Shown: piece after piece, positions 16,233-25,939 of the stretch | Position numbering within the stretch: position 1 is the stretch's first letter | Layout: every line of letters starts with the position of its first letter | Made by a program: the position numbers and the translations under genes | IMG/VR virus record: IMGVR_UViG_3300025131_000078 | Span: 1 to 46,344 of that record | DNA: 46,344 bases | Direction: 5' to 3' (one strand) | Source: a virus | The notes under the pieces: model-generated | Told to the model about the DNA's origin: nothing | Database searches by the model: none | Seen by the model: the letters and a program-made list of their open reading frames with translations, nothing else

Positions 16233-19200
16233 ATGTCGTTAGAAAGATATTCAAATATAGATGAGATAAGAGAGAAAAAGGGACTGTCACGTGGCATCAC
16301 ATGGAAAACTGAGCAGCTAGGAGATTTAGTTTTAGATTCTATGATTGTTCGTCCGACAGAAACTCCAGTTGTTGAATTACATGTTTATACTCCATCAACC
16401 GAAACGTATTTGGGTGGAGATAAAATAACTGATTTTATAGTAAAGGAAGATAAACTCTATATAGATTATGTTGAAGCATTTAAGAAATTTAATTTAACAC
16501 GAGGATTGTTTAGAACTAATGTTAATGTTTTTAAAGAAGTTATAAGTTCTGTTGAAGAACCTATTTTACAGATAAAAGAAATTTCACCGGATAGGCGAGA
16601 AATATTAGTAGTTACCGTTCCGACTGTTGATGAAGGATTATATGATGGTATTATTCAAGAATATTTAGATACATATAGTTCCGGAATGAGTGCAGAACTA
16701 GCAATGAATTTTGGTAAAAATAATTTCATTAAAATAATAGGCCATAAAGATTGGATTTATGAAAATGATATGGTTTTAAGATTATATGAACCATTACCAG
16801 ATGATGTATTATTAAATGCTAGATTTTCGATAGTTGAAAAATTAGCTGATCCATATATTGATGATATAAGTTTAGATCTAGTTCCTATTCCAATAGAACC
16901 TAATATCCTTCAAGGACCTAATTGGGAAGTTGATTCTGGGTATACTACTTTAACAGAAACTGATTTTCGTAATTGGACACAATTACTAGATGCTAATACT
17001 AGTACTTCACAAAAAGTAATTGATAAAATATTCTCCGGATCTTTATCAGGCGCCGAATTAGGAATTGATTATACGGCCTTTGATAATTTTGTATATTATG
17101 GTTCTGCTGAAGAACGATTAATTAATTTTAAACAAAAATTACAAAACATAGAATATTATAATACAAGATTAGATACTTTAAATACCACTAGTGGTTCTAG
17201 TTCTGGCTCATTATCAAAAAATATTAAGCTTACCACAAAACGTAGAGATAATGTTATTGGCATGTTTACATCATTCGAACGATGGTTATATAACGAGCCA
17301 ACAGCTAGTATTTATACATTTGGAGAGACAGGAAGTTTTATAGGAGCCGATGGGTATGCTGTGACTCCATGGCCTAAATACATGTCTGCTAGTCGATATT
17401 TTCCGTATACAACAGATCATGCACGTAGTGAAGCTTGGTATAACGGATTTGTCGCTACAGCATCATTATATGATCAAGAGAATGCAAGTGCTTTAATTAA
17501 AACTATTCCTATGCATATTCGTCAAGATACTAACAATGATCAATATGAAAAATTTGTTAATATGATCGGCGAACATTTTGATATTCCATGGACATATATA
17601 AAAAATTCTTTAAAGGCTACTAAATTTGAAGAACATCCTAAGCGGGGAATAGATTCAGATATACTTCTAGAAGTTGCAAAATCAATGGGGTATCAATTAA
17701 CCAATGGTAAACAAGCAACGCAATTATGGCAATATAAATTAGGAACTGATTCAACTGGTTCTTTTGCTTCAACAGGAAGTATTTTTAGTGCAAGTGATGA
17801 AGAAATAACTGCAGAAGTATGGAGAAGAACTGTTAATAATTTGCCTTATTTATTAAAATCACGTGGTACATCTAATGCTATTAAAGCTTTAATGAATATA
17901 TATGGCATACCGCAGTCAATATTAAGTATACGAGAATATGGTGGACCTAAAGTAAGTAATTCTTGGCCGGCATTAATTGAAGATAGATATTCATATGCTA
18001 TACGTTATAATTCCGGATCGTATTTGAAATATAATGCAACCCATATAAGTTCTAGTATGAACGATTGGGGCATTGAAAGAGGTAATGGAGTTATCCCGGT
18101 TATGACTAGAGAATGGAGATTTAGACCTTACACTGGATCTTCAATGATAATGTATACTCAATTAAGTTCATCCGGAGACCCATTAACACAAATAGCGTTA
18201 GAATATACAGGTGCTTATTCTGGATCAGATACTTATGGTAGGGTTACATTAGCAATGGCGAATGGAAGTGGTAGTTTACCAATGACTGCTTCAACTGATT
18301 GGATACCATTATATAATGGAGAATTTTGGAATATAGCATATGACATTGGAGATGATAATTCTCCATATAACTCAGGCTCTAATACAGATACTACATATCG
18401 TATACGTGTACAGCATTCATCAGATTATATTAGAGGTAAAATTTCTCATTCAGGGAGTTTATCTTTAACGCCAACTGATAGTAGTCATTATTTATCATGG
18501 TCAAATCCAACAGTTGGTTCTACAAATGTAGTATATGTAGGAGGAAACACTGGGTCACGTGATGCTCGAAAAGTTAATATATATTTAACATCTTCATTAA
18601 ATACTACTATGCCTGGTTTGTTTTCTGGAAGTATGCAAGAGTATCGTGAATGGTTAGAAGTATTAACTCAAGACACTTTTGATATACATACAAAAAATCC
18701 TACATCATATGTTAGTGGCCTAGATCCTACAAGTTCTTATGATACATTAGTAAGACAACACACTTTAGGTTCTGAAACTATAGGGTTTGATTTAAGTACA
18801 AATGCAACTATAATATCTTCGAGTCATCCAAATCAAAATATTAAAGATTTTACTGGTGCAGCTGCGAATTCAACTAATATATCAGCTTATGAATTTTCAT
18901 CCCCGGACGATCCAGAAAGAGGTAATTTTATTCCGGTTGAAGAAGTTTATTATATTGATGGTATATCAATGGGAGCTACTAATTTTAGATCAAATAAAGT
19001 TCGATTAGAATCAAATACATTAGTGCGCGCTTTATCACCAATAGTGACAGCAGAACAGTCGAGTTATGATTATTCTCCGGTAGATTCTAATAAATTAGGA
19101 TTATTTTATAGTTTTGCAGACCAGGTTAATAAAGATATATTTAATCAAATAGGAAGAGTTGAATTAGATGATTATATAGGCGATCCAGATGATGAATTTG

Positions 19201-20642
19201 ATATGGATTATCCGGACTTGAAATTTTTTGCAAAAAATTATTGGAAAAAATATACAAATAGTAGTGATATAAATGCATTTATAAGAATATTTAGTCAATT
19301 TGATTTTTCATTATTCAACCAAATAAAACAAAATTTACCAGAACGTGTTGATGAAGCAACTGGAATGTTAATTGAACCGAATTCATTAGAACGTTCAAAA
19401 GTGTTAGTAACAAAAAGACCAGGTATAACAAATCCTCAATATGATGCTAGAGTAAATCAAATCCAGCCTACTGCAAGTGGCAAATATGAAGATATTAATA
19501 TTAATGGTGAAATTGACAGACAAGTGTTAATAGTATCTGGTACTTATCTAGATGAATATACAGGTAATACAATGTTAGGTCATGGTACTGGTAGTATGCA
19601 ATATTGTACAATCGCTAATTATCCGGCTGATGAAAGACCGATTGCAACAGCTTCTTTATTAGAGGTATCAAAAGATAAACATCCAAATATTGTTTTAGAT
19701 GAGCCAGATTGGCCAACTACTATTACTTCGAATAACTGGACTGTTGTCGCCGGCTCAAATTATACTGATACAGATCCTGCTGCATTATGGGATAATGATG
19801 ATGATGGAGGTGTTTTAAGAGTTAGTTTGAATGCAGGATTTCCTACTGCTAGTGGCGCCTATTCAAAACAAGTTCGATTAAAATATGATACGACTTCTAA
19901 CTTTGATGTAAAATATAATTTACATATGCATTGGGCTTGTACAGCATCAACTGCAGCAACGGTACGCGCTAAATTTAATTTTATAAAATTAGAAGATCCT
20001 ACAGATATTGATTCTAGAATTATTAATACATATGCATCTCATGAGGAACAAATAAGAGCAGTAGCAGCATCTAGTAATGTTTCTGGTTCATTTATAATTC
20101 CAAATGTCATCGTCCCTAGGGATGAAAATGTATATGTGGCTGTACAAGTACGACGAGGCACATTAACATGGTCCGGGCCTTTACCAGCTGGTACTACCAT
20201 GGTATTATTAAATGAAGTGCGATTAGAAAAAGAAATAGTAGAAGTCTGTCATTCTCCATTACAGCAATATGTGGATGGATGTCGAACTAGTGATATTTAT
20301 AAAAGAGTCGTCTATCATTATTCAGGTAGTAATGTATCAGATGATTTACAAAAAAGAAATGCATATCATGCTACAAGTCAATCTAAAGGAATGTTTTATA
20401 GTAGGAGTTTAGATGATGCTTGTTACCGAGATGATTTCTTTACACAAGAACAAAATATGTATTATAATGGAACCCAACTAGTTGGTCCGAGTATTAATGG
20501 AGCCACAAATATTGCGGCTCTAGGTAATTTGCCAGTAATTGAAGTTTTTGAAACAAATCCGAATCAAATCTTCTATTCTAAACGTCCAGCCCAGTCATCT
20601 GCTGGTAGAATTAGAGTTCCTGGTAATATATCGATAAGATAA
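16233..20642 (+). CDS. giant baseplate wedge protein (gp7 / tail protein I-like) with lectin module
   Basis: The 1469-residue protein has a helix-rich N-terminal half containing LPYLLKSRGTSNAIKALMNIYGIP near residues 536-560. This is the RGT...AL..L..IYG signature of the P2 gpI/T4 gp7-type wedge family. It is followed (~590-805) by an all-beta segment with LamG/concanavalin-like features (SYLKYNATHISSS, TREWRFRP, WIPLYNGEFWNIAYDI). Two helical segments resume near 990-1060. The C-terminal part is beta-rich with another jelly-roll-like region (~1150-1350). In gp7-type proteins the helical part clamps gp6 and gp25, and insertions project outward. The lectin module could contact sugars or fibres. 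It has an AGGAAAA ribosome site. Confidence 0.7.
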   Translation: MSLERYSNIDEIREKKGLSRGITWKTEQLGDLVLDSMIVRPTETPVVELHVYTPSTETYLGGDKITDFIVKEDKLYIDYVEAFKKFNLTRGLFRTNVNVFKEVISSVEEPILQIKEISPDRREILVVTVPTVDEGLYDGIIQEYLDTYSSGMSAELAMNFGKNNFIKIIGHKDWIYENDMVLRLYEPLPDDVLLNARFSIVEKLADPYIDDISLDLVPIPIEPNILQGPNWEVDSGYTTLTETDFRNWTQLLDANTSTSQKVIDKIFSGSLSGAELGIDYTAFDNFVYYGSAEERLINFKQKLQNIEYYNTRLDTLNTTSGSSSGSLSKNIKLTTKRRDNVIGMFTSFERWLYNEPTASIYTFGETGSFIGADGYAVTPWPKYMSASRYFPYTTDHARSEAWYNGFVATASLYDQENASALIKTIPMHIRQDTNNDQYEKFVNMIGEHFDIPWTYIKNSLKATKFEEHPKRGIDSDILLEVAKSMGYQLTNGKQATQLWQYKLGTDSTGSFASTGSIFSASDEEITAEVWRRTVNNLPYLLKSRGTSNAIKALMNIYGIPQSILSIREYGGPKVSNSWPALIEDRYSYAIRYNSGSYLKYNATHISSSMNDWGIERGNGVIPVMTREWRFRPYTGSSMIMYTQLSSSGDPLTQIALEYTGAYSGSDTYGRVTLAMANGSGSLPMTASTDWIPLYNGEFWNIAYDIGDDNSPYNSGSNTDTTYRIRVQHSSDYIRGKISHSGSLSLTPTDSSHYLSWSNPTVGSTNVVYVGGNTGSRDARKVNIYLTSSLNTTMPGLFSGSMQEYREWLEVLTQDTFDIHTKNPTSYVSGLDPTSSYDTLVRQHTLGSETIGFDLSTNATIISSSHPNQNIKDFTGAAANSTNISAYEFSSPDDPERGNFIPVEEVYYIDGISMGATNFRSNKVRLESNTLVRALSPIVTAEQSSYDYSPVDSNKLGLFYSFADQVNKDIFNQIGRVELDDYIGDPDDEFDMDYPDLKFFAKNYWKKYTNSSDINAFIRIFSQFDFSLFNQIKQNLPERVDEATGMLIEPNSLERSKVLVTKRPGITNPQYDARVNQIQPTASGKYEDININGEIDRQVLIVSGTYLDEYTGNTMLGHGTGSMQYCTIANYPADERPIATASLLEVSKDKHPNIVLDEPDWPTTITSNNWTVVAGSNYTDTDPAALWDNDDDGGVLRVSLNAGFPTASGAYSKQVRLKYDTTSNFDVKYNLHMHWACTASTAATVRAKFNFIKLEDPTDIDSRIINTYASHEEQIRAVAASSNVSGSFIIPNVIVPRDENVYVAVQVRRGTLTWSGPLPAGTTMVLLNEVRLEKEIVEVCHSPLQQYVDGCRTSDIYKRVVYHYSGSNVSDDLQKRNAYHATSQSKGMFYSRSLDDACYRDDFFTQEQNMYYNGTQLVGPSINGATNIAALGNLPVIEVFETNPNQIFYSKRPAQSSAGRIRVPGNISIR

Positions 20643-20655
20643 TTTAATCATGTAT

Positions 20656-20663
20656 ATATTTAT
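20656..20663 (+). promoter_or_regulatory. candidate late promoter core ATATTTAT, copy 4
   Basis: ATATTTAT is followed by TAAAAAG and then CGGAG, ending 18 bases before the ATG at 20682. It is in a 39-base gap after the giant wedge gene. Confidence 0.5.
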
Positions 20664-20681
20664 TAAAAAGCGGAGTTAAAC

Positions 20682-21362
20682 ATGGGATATTTAGATAACA
20701 GTACTATTACGGTGGATGCAATCTTAACTAAAAAAGGTAGAGAATTGCTAGCAAGGGGTCGTAATGAATTTTCAATTACACAATTTGCATTAGCAGATGA
20801 TGAGATAGATTATGATCTATACAATACAGAACATCCATTAGGGACAGCATATTATGGTGCTGCAATTGAAAACATGCCAGTGACAGAGGCATTGCCTGAT
20901 GAATCACAGATGATGAAATATAAATTAGTAACATTGCCTAAAGGAACTGCTAGAATTCCTGTAGTAAGAATTGGCCAAACATCATTATCATTAGAATCAG
21001 GCGAATCTACAGTTATCAGACCTAGTACAGTTAATTTCTCAGGTGGGAATACTAGATTTGGTTATACTGCAATATTATCTGATTCTGATGCAGCTGAAAT
21101 AGTTGCAACAAGATCTGCGCCACAACAAGGAGGAGCATCTGTTCCTCAGTTTATAGGTGATTCTGAAGCAGCACAGACTGTTACAGTAAGTGGAATGGAA
21201 TTTGAAATTGTTGCAAAAGAACAATTATTAGCTGATACAACAGTTACTATATTATTTATAGGTAATGAAACAGGTGGTAGAGCGACATTAACATTAACGG
21301 TTAATAAGCTTCAAGTTGCTACTGTAGCAGGAGCACCGGTTAGTAATGCTCCAGCAATGTAA
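20682..21362 (+). CDS. virion structural protein, unknown (tail/baseplate)
   Basis: The 226-residue protein starts MGYLDNSTITVDAILTKKGRELLARG and continues FSITQFALADDEIDYDLY. I associate this N-terminal pattern with structural proteins of marine T4-like phages without an assigned role. The second half is beta-rich, including a VTVSGMEFEIVAKEQLLADTTVTI immunoglobulin-like strand pattern. It has its own late-type element and a CGGAG ribosome site, and 20 bases separate it from the next structural gene. It may join fibres or tail parts. Confidence 0.6.
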   Translation: MGYLDNSTITVDAILTKKGRELLARGRNEFSITQFALADDEIDYDLYNTEHPLGTAYYGAAIENMPVTEALPDESQMMKYKLVTLPKGTARIPVVRIGQTSLSLESGESTVIRPSTVNFSGGNTRFGYTAILSDSDAAEIVATRSAPQQGGASVPQFIGDSEAAQTVTVSGMEFEIVAKEQLLADTTVTILFIGNETGGRATLTLTVNKLQVATVAGAPVSNAPAM

Positions 21363-21382
21363 AAAAATTAAAAGGAAAATAA

Positions 21383-22621
21383 ATGGCAACAGAAGGTAGA
21401 TTAGCAGGCGTAGGTAGATTTGGTCGTGCAGCAAGAGGCCGCGGCCAGGCTGGAGCACAAGTCGAAGGTTTAGCTAGAAACATTGCAAACCAAATCATTC
21501 GACAACGAGAAGAAGCCGCAAGAAGATCTCGTAACGGACGTACATATTCGGTATTTGATCCCGCTGATGATATATTACCTAATAATATTGAAACGGTTAC
21601 AAAAGGTTTGTTTTCCGGCAATACTGGAAGTTTGCAAAATTTCCATACATCATCAACGGCAACATCAACTCAGAATTCTTATTACCGAACTATTTATGAT
21701 GGTAATCCTGCATTAGCAACTTCAACGCCTCAATTTTCTATTGCTTATGGAAGTTACGGAGGGTCTGGATCATCTGATACAACTGGGAATTTAAATGATG
21801 ATACTCCATCACGAGCAATTTATAAACAATATGCTCAATTATTATTAGATCCATTAGATAAAAAATTTACATTTAACGGAGTTGATAGTGATAGTATATA
21901 TGTATTAAATTTTAATAGGGCAAGATTTAAAGAAAAATTAGATCCAGGAAATTTAGAAATTAATTTAGCACACTTATCAGGGTCGACACAAGCGAATAAT
22001 TCACATACAGGTTCAAATGTTAAAGTTAATGGCTTAGGCCATGTTTTAAAATTAATTGATGATTCATCAGTAACAAGCGGACAAGTTGGAGAAAATGCAT
22101 TAGTATATAATATCGTGTCCGGTACAATTGATGATGGTACTGTAATTTTTACCTCTACTAATCCTCAATATTTTGGGTTAATGTATCCTACATATGGTGT
22201 TGCAATATTAAATGGAGATACATTAGACATGTCTGCATCATTTGGAACAGTTTCTGGTTCCGGGGTACAAGGTGATAATTCAATGAAAGTTGTAAAATCA
22301 TTATCAGGCTCTACTGCAATAACACCTCCTTCTGGAGTTAATTATGGGTTACAAGCTCGTTCAAGTGAGCAAGTTAAGGCAACATATTATTTTGTAAGAG
22401 TAAAAAATGGTGATTATAATTATTCAAATAACCCATCATTTGTTACAGGTTCGTTAGGACAATTAGCATATAGTACATTTGTTACAGATCCACAAATTTT
22501 TGTTACCACGGTTGGATTATATAATGATAGGAGAGAGTTATTAGCAGTCGCAAAATTAAGTAAACCATTATTAAAATCGTTTACGAGAGAAGCACTTGTT
22601 AAAGTAAAATTAGACTTTTAA
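21383..22621 (+). CDS. fibre-network/baseplate protein with shared C-terminal module
   Basis: The 412-residue protein begins with a Gly/Arg/Ala-rich segment (GRLAGVGRFGRAARGRGQAG). A helical stretch follows (NIANQIIRQREEAARRSRNG), then a Ser/Thr/Asn-rich beta region. Near residues 373-394 it carries TTVGLYNDRRELLAVAKLSKP. An almost identical module (TTIGLYNDRAQLLAIGKLAEP) ends the next protein, so the two probably dock at equivalent sites. It starts after AAAAGGAAAA. Its function is unknown beyond a structural role. Confidence 0.6.
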   Translation: MATEGRLAGVGRFGRAARGRGQAGAQVEGLARNIANQIIRQREEAARRSRNGRTYSVFDPADDILPNNIETVTKGLFSGNTGSLQNFHTSSTATSTQNSYYRTIYDGNPALATSTPQFSIAYGSYGGSGSSDTTGNLNDDTPSRAIYKQYAQLLLDPLDKKFTFNGVDSDSIYVLNFNRARFKEKLDPGNLEINLAHLSGSTQANNSHTGSNVKVNGLGHVLKLIDDSSVTSGQVGENALVYNIVSGTIDDGTVIFTSTNPQYFGLMYPTYGVAILNGDTLDMSASFGTVSGSGVQGDNSMKVVKSLSGSTAITPPSGVNYGLQARSSEQVKATYYFVRVKNGDYNYSNNPSFVTGSLGQLAYSTFVTDPQIFVTTVGLYNDRRELLAVAKLSKPLLKSFTREALVKVKLDF

Positions 22622-22640
22622 AAATTAAATATAAGATGAT

Positions 22641-24440
22641 ATGCCAACTATACCTACAGTATTTAGAAATGTTCGTACAAACGATGTCCACCAACGACCA
22701 TTTAAAGCATATAAAAACTACAGAATATTAAATATAAATTATTCTGCTAGTGCGTTTCAAGTACAAAAAGCTAGCTTTAAATATTATCCGGCTCATGTAG
22801 GAGATGCATCATATAATTATCCAAACAATCCAGATGGAACAAATTGCCATAGTATATGGAAATGGATTGATCATAGATATTATAGACATCCTTATGACTC
22901 GGCTAAGTGTCATGAATTAACTAACGAAAATACTACACAAAAATTTCTTTTCAAAACTGCTTCAATTCTTACCATGCCTTATTTTGATGTCGGCGAACGT
23001 GTCAGGCCTGGCACTTTCTTGTTAACAAGTCAGCCAAGATCTAGTAGTAAAAATTATTATGATGATTATGATATTCGATTAGATGATGACGGGTATGGAA
23101 ATTTAAGAGACCAAAAAATTATATCTTCATCCTTTGCCACTTCTAGTTATTGTCAATGGTATTTAACATTTAATAATGAATTTCGTAGATTTGATGATCA
23201 TTATGGTTTGTTAGGTGACGGTAAAATGCATTATAAATTACGTAAATCTCATAAATATGATGCTGATGTTCATAATGTAAGAATGATCAAAGGAGTGTCA
23301 TTATATTTATCAGAAAGTGCTGCGTACAAAGTATCTGGCATGTCCGGAGCATTTACTGAAAGTTTAAATAGTCATATTAGGGTGCCTCATGATAGTACAT
23401 TTGAACATTTTGAGAGATGTGACCAATGGGGAATTTCATTATGGATCAATCCTAACTCAACTTCAGATACCGGAAGTTTAGTTTCTAAAGGCAAAGTAAC
23501 TAAAGAGTCATATTATGATTTAAACGATAAAAGTCAAAAAATTAGGACTGTAGAAGTATCTCGACCTATTCCTGGACTAGAGATAGAAGAATTTAATAAA
23601 TTTAGGACTCCAATTGAATTATCTTTAATCGGCGGAACAATACATTATCAAGCTAGTGATGGTACAAATCAATTACATATATCAGCAAGTGCAGGATATC
23701 GCGATGGATGGTGTCATGCCTTTTTAATGAATTCTGCTTCTATGTGTAAAATATATGTAAATGGTACTGAGTCAGGTACACAGGGTCCAATCCCATCTGG
23801 CATTACTAGTAATAAAGGAGATTTAATATTAGGTTCGGATTCAATATCATCTTCATTATCTTCTTTTAATGGTGATATTGCAGAAGTCCGTATGTATGAT
23901 TATATAGTATCAGATGAAGCTATTAAATCTTTAGCGAATCAAGATTTTTATTCTGGCTCTTTATATCAAACAAATGTAGTAGGAAATATATTTTATAAAA
24001 ACGGCCAAGCTGTTATTTCTTCACCTATGCCAAAATATGATGAAATATTTTTTACTTCTTCATTGGAAGATAAAAGTATATCACCTATACCAACAGAATT
24101 TACAGCTAGTTATAAAGGACAATATACAATATACGAAAATGAATGTATGGTGAGAGTTCCTAAAGGAACGTTTAATATTTCAATGAACCCATCATCTGTA
24201 TTCCGACCAGGCACTGGTATTAAAAATAATTGTAATACAGCTGGAGGTGGAGCTGAACAGACTAATGGCCCCGGACAATTCATTAAAACAATGTTTATCT
24301 CAGGATCAGCAAATCCATATATTACTACAATTGGTTTATACAATGATAGAGCACAATTATTAGCAATTGGAAAATTAGCAGAACCTGTACAAAAGCGCGA
24401 TGATATTGATATGAATTTCGTTGTTCGTTGGGATTACTAA
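22641..24440 (+). CDS. fibre/baseplate protein with LamG lectin-like domain
   Basis: In this 599-residue protein, residues ~243-432 form a clear LamG/concanavalin A-like domain. Its landmarks are WGISLWINPNSTSDTGSLVSKG, then a strand hairpin, DGWCHAFLMN..SMCKIYVNG, LILGSDS, and FNGDIAEVRMYDYIVSDEAI. These domains bind glycans or proteins. The N-terminal ~240 residues are Tyr- and His-rich and probably anchor it. The C-terminal module (~557-580, TTIGLYNDRAQLLAIGKLAEP) is shared with the previous protein. It is followed by a late-type element and an unrelated nuclease gene, so it ends the baseplate run. Confidence 0.7.
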   Translation: MPTIPTVFRNVRTNDVHQRPFKAYKNYRILNINYSASAFQVQKASFKYYPAHVGDASYNYPNNPDGTNCHSIWKWIDHRYYRHPYDSAKCHELTNENTTQKFLFKTASILTMPYFDVGERVRPGTFLLTSQPRSSSKNYYDDYDIRLDDDGYGNLRDQKIISSSFATSSYCQWYLTFNNEFRRFDDHYGLLGDGKMHYKLRKSHKYDADVHNVRMIKGVSLYLSESAAYKVSGMSGAFTESLNSHIRVPHDSTFEHFERCDQWGISLWINPNSTSDTGSLVSKGKVTKESYYDLNDKSQKIRTVEVSRPIPGLEIEEFNKFRTPIELSLIGGTIHYQASDGTNQLHISASAGYRDGWCHAFLMNSASMCKIYVNGTESGTQGPIPSGITSNKGDLILGSDSISSSLSSFNGDIAEVRMYDYIVSDEAIKSLANQDFYSGSLYQTNVVGNIFYKNGQAVISSPMPKYDEIFFTSSLEDKSISPIPTEFTASYKGQYTIYENECMVRVPKGTFNISMNPSSVFRPGTGIKNNCNTAGGGAEQTNGPGQFIKTMFISGSANPYITTIGLYNDRAQLLAIGKLAEPVQKRDDIDMNFVVRWDY

Positions 24441-24441
24441 C

Positions 24442-24449
24442 ATATTTAT
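24442..24449 (+). promoter_or_regulatory. candidate late promoter core ATATTTAT, copy 5
   Basis: ATATTTAT is followed by ATTAAAGG, ending 14 bases before the ATG at 24464. It lies in the gap separating structural genes from the endonuclease. Confidence 0.5.
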
Positions 24450-24463
24450 ATTAAAGGTTATAT

Positions 24464-24892
24464 ATGGCATGGAGGTCAAAATCTAAAATACGTGCGAATG
24501 CAATCAAACATGGATATCGAAGCGGATTTGAACATAAAGTCTCAGAACAATTATCAGAAGCCAAAATTAAATTTAGGTATGAAGATACAGTTATTAATTA
24601 CATTAAGCCAGAAACTCATCATAAATATACGATTGATTTTACTTTACCTAATGGGATATTAATTGAAACAAAAGGCCGGTGGGTAATTGAAGATCGTAAA
24701 AAACATTTATTGATAAAGAAACAACACCCAGAATTAGATATTAGGATTGTGTTTCAGTCAGCCCGGACGAAGATTAGAAAAGGCTCAAAAACTAGTTATG
24801 GCGATTTTTGTGATAAACATGGAATACAGTGGGCAGAAAAGGATATTCCAACAAAATGGCTACAAGAAAAAAAAAGCTTGATAAAAATTTGA
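24464..24892 (+). CDS. T7-type endonuclease I (Holliday junction resolvase)
   Basis: It cuts branched DNA such as four-way junctions before packaging. The 142-residue protein closely follows T7 gp3: SGFEHKVSEQL, then YTIDFTLPNGILIETKG, then a DRKKHLLIKKQHPELDIRIVF segment and KGSKTSYGDFCDKHGI. The catalytic set is intact: E23, D58, E68 and K70, matching E20, D55, E65 and K67 of T7 endonuclease I. The length is near the T7 protein (149 aa). T4 itself uses the unrelated endonuclease VII (gp49), so this is a non-orthologous replacement. It has its own late-type element, fitting a role in resolving concatemers at packaging. Confidence 0.95.
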   Translation: MAWRSKSKIRANAIKHGYRSGFEHKVSEQLSEAKIKFRYEDTVINYIKPETHHKYTIDFTLPNGILIETKGRWVIEDRKKHLLIKKQHPELDIRIVFQSARTKIRKGSKTSYGDFCDKHGIQWAEKDIPTKWLQEKKSLIKI

Positions 24893-24895
24893 GCT

Positions 24896-24920
24896 TACGA
24901 GTTTTTTTTAATATATTCAA
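24896..24920 (+). promoter_or_regulatory. AT-rich recurrent intergenic element, copy 3
   Basis: TACGAG is followed by eight T, then AATATATTCAA, four bases after the endonuclease stop. It is the closest match to the copy at 1533. An imperfect AAGCT...AGCTT stem overlaps its left edge, so a weak terminator is an alternative. Confidence 0.4.
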
Positions 24921-24956
24921 TATATAATAAATTTGTATGAATGAATGAATACAACA

Positions 24957-24987
24957 TTGACATGTTTGATTGTAAAGAAAATATGTA
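24957..24987 (+). promoter_or_regulatory. possible sigma70-type promoter upstream of primase
   Basis: A perfect TTGACA (24957-24962) is followed after 19 bases by TATGTA (24982-24987). The spacing is long and the -10 is poor, and AT-rich DNA makes chance matches likely. The position, in the 120-base gap before a replication gene, is suitable for an early promoter. Confidence 0.3.
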
Positions 24988-25012
24988 ATGATAATATTAT
25001 AATAATAATTAT

Positions 25013-25939
25013 ATGAGTAAATTTTCTATAATTACGTTACTCGAAAGTGTACTGGGAAAGGGTAAAGTAAATGCAAATGATAACATTGCATTTCACTGCC
25101 CATTTTGTCATCACAATAAGAAAAAATTAGAAGTTAATGTTATAAGTCAATATTGGCACTGCTGGGTATGTAATGCGGCCGGACGTAAATTAACAATACT
25201 ATTCAGAAAATTAAATGTAGAACGTAGTAAAATATCAAAATTAATTGGTTTATTAGAAGACGTTGAACATAGACCAAATTTCACAACAACCCTAACACCA
25301 GTATTAAATCTACCAGAATCATTCCGACCATTATGGAAATTTGATAAAGGAGCTCCAGAGTATAGAAATGCAGTATTTTATTTACAAAACCGCGGACTTA
25401 CTATTTATGATATTTTAAAATATAGGATTGGATATTGCGATTCTGGCCCATACTCCGGAAAAATAGTTATCCCAAGTTTTGATGCTAATGGCAGTTTAAA
25501 CTATTTTGTATCCAGGGCATATTATGAAGATGATGTATGGAAACATAAAAACCCGAAGGTTTCGAAAGATATTGTAGGATTTGAATTACATATAAACTGG
25601 AATATGCCAATTGTATTAGTCGAAGGGGCATTCGATGCAATTGCAATAAAACGAAATGTAATTCCATTATTTGGAAAAACAATTTCAAATACACTTAAAA
25701 AACGTATCGTTGAAAAAGGAGTAAAAGAAATTGTTATTTGTTTAGATAAAGATGCTAAAAAACAAGCAATAGAGGCAGCAGATTATTTTATGTCAAATGG
25801 ATTAAATGTATATCTAGTAGATCTACCAGAATCAGACCCTAGTGAATTAGGGTTTGAAAAAATACAAAAATTAATCGATTCGACTTTAAAATTGACATCT
25901 GAAGAATTAATGCAAGAAAAGATATTATGCGCGTTGTAG
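25013..25939 (+). CDS. DNA primase (DnaG/T4 gp61-type)
   Basis: It makes RNA primers for lagging-strand synthesis with the phage helicase. An N-terminal zinc ribbon uses C29-x2-C32 and C50-x2-C53 (CPFC ... CWVC). The TOPRIM domain has the catalytic glutamate E204 in VLVEGAFDAI and the metal-binding pair D245/D247 in LDKDA. The 308-residue length is slightly below T4 gp61 (342 aa). The gene opens a replication/recombination pair, and its last 13 bases overlap the gp47-gp46 fusion gene. The intergenic region upstream holds two promoter-like elements. Confidence 0.92.
   Translation: MSKFSIITLLESVLGKGKVNANDNIAFHCPFCHHNKKKLEVNVISQYWHCWVCNAAGRKLTILFRKLNVERSKISKLIGLLEDVEHRPNFTTTLTPVLNLPESFRPLWKFDKGAPEYRNAVFYLQNRGLTIYDILKYRIGYCDSGPYSGKIVIPSFDANGSLNYFVSRAYYEDDVWKHKNPKVSKDIVGFELHINWNMPIVLVEGAFDAIAIKRNVIPLFGKTISNTLKKRIVEKGVKEIVICLDKDAKKQAIEAADYFMSNGLNVYLVDLPESDPSELGFEKIQKLIDSTLKLTSEELMQEKILCAL

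Noticed and set aside
24874-24908. A rho-independent terminator after the endonuclease
   Set aside because: The AAGCT...AGCTT stem is only five base pairs and is separated from the T-run by ACGAG, which is shared with the other copies of the recurrent element. It is better explained as part of that element.
24938-24951. The short GAAT-type tandem repeat before the primase
   Set aside because: Three units of four bases in AT-rich DNA are not significant and form no longer repeat or hairpin.
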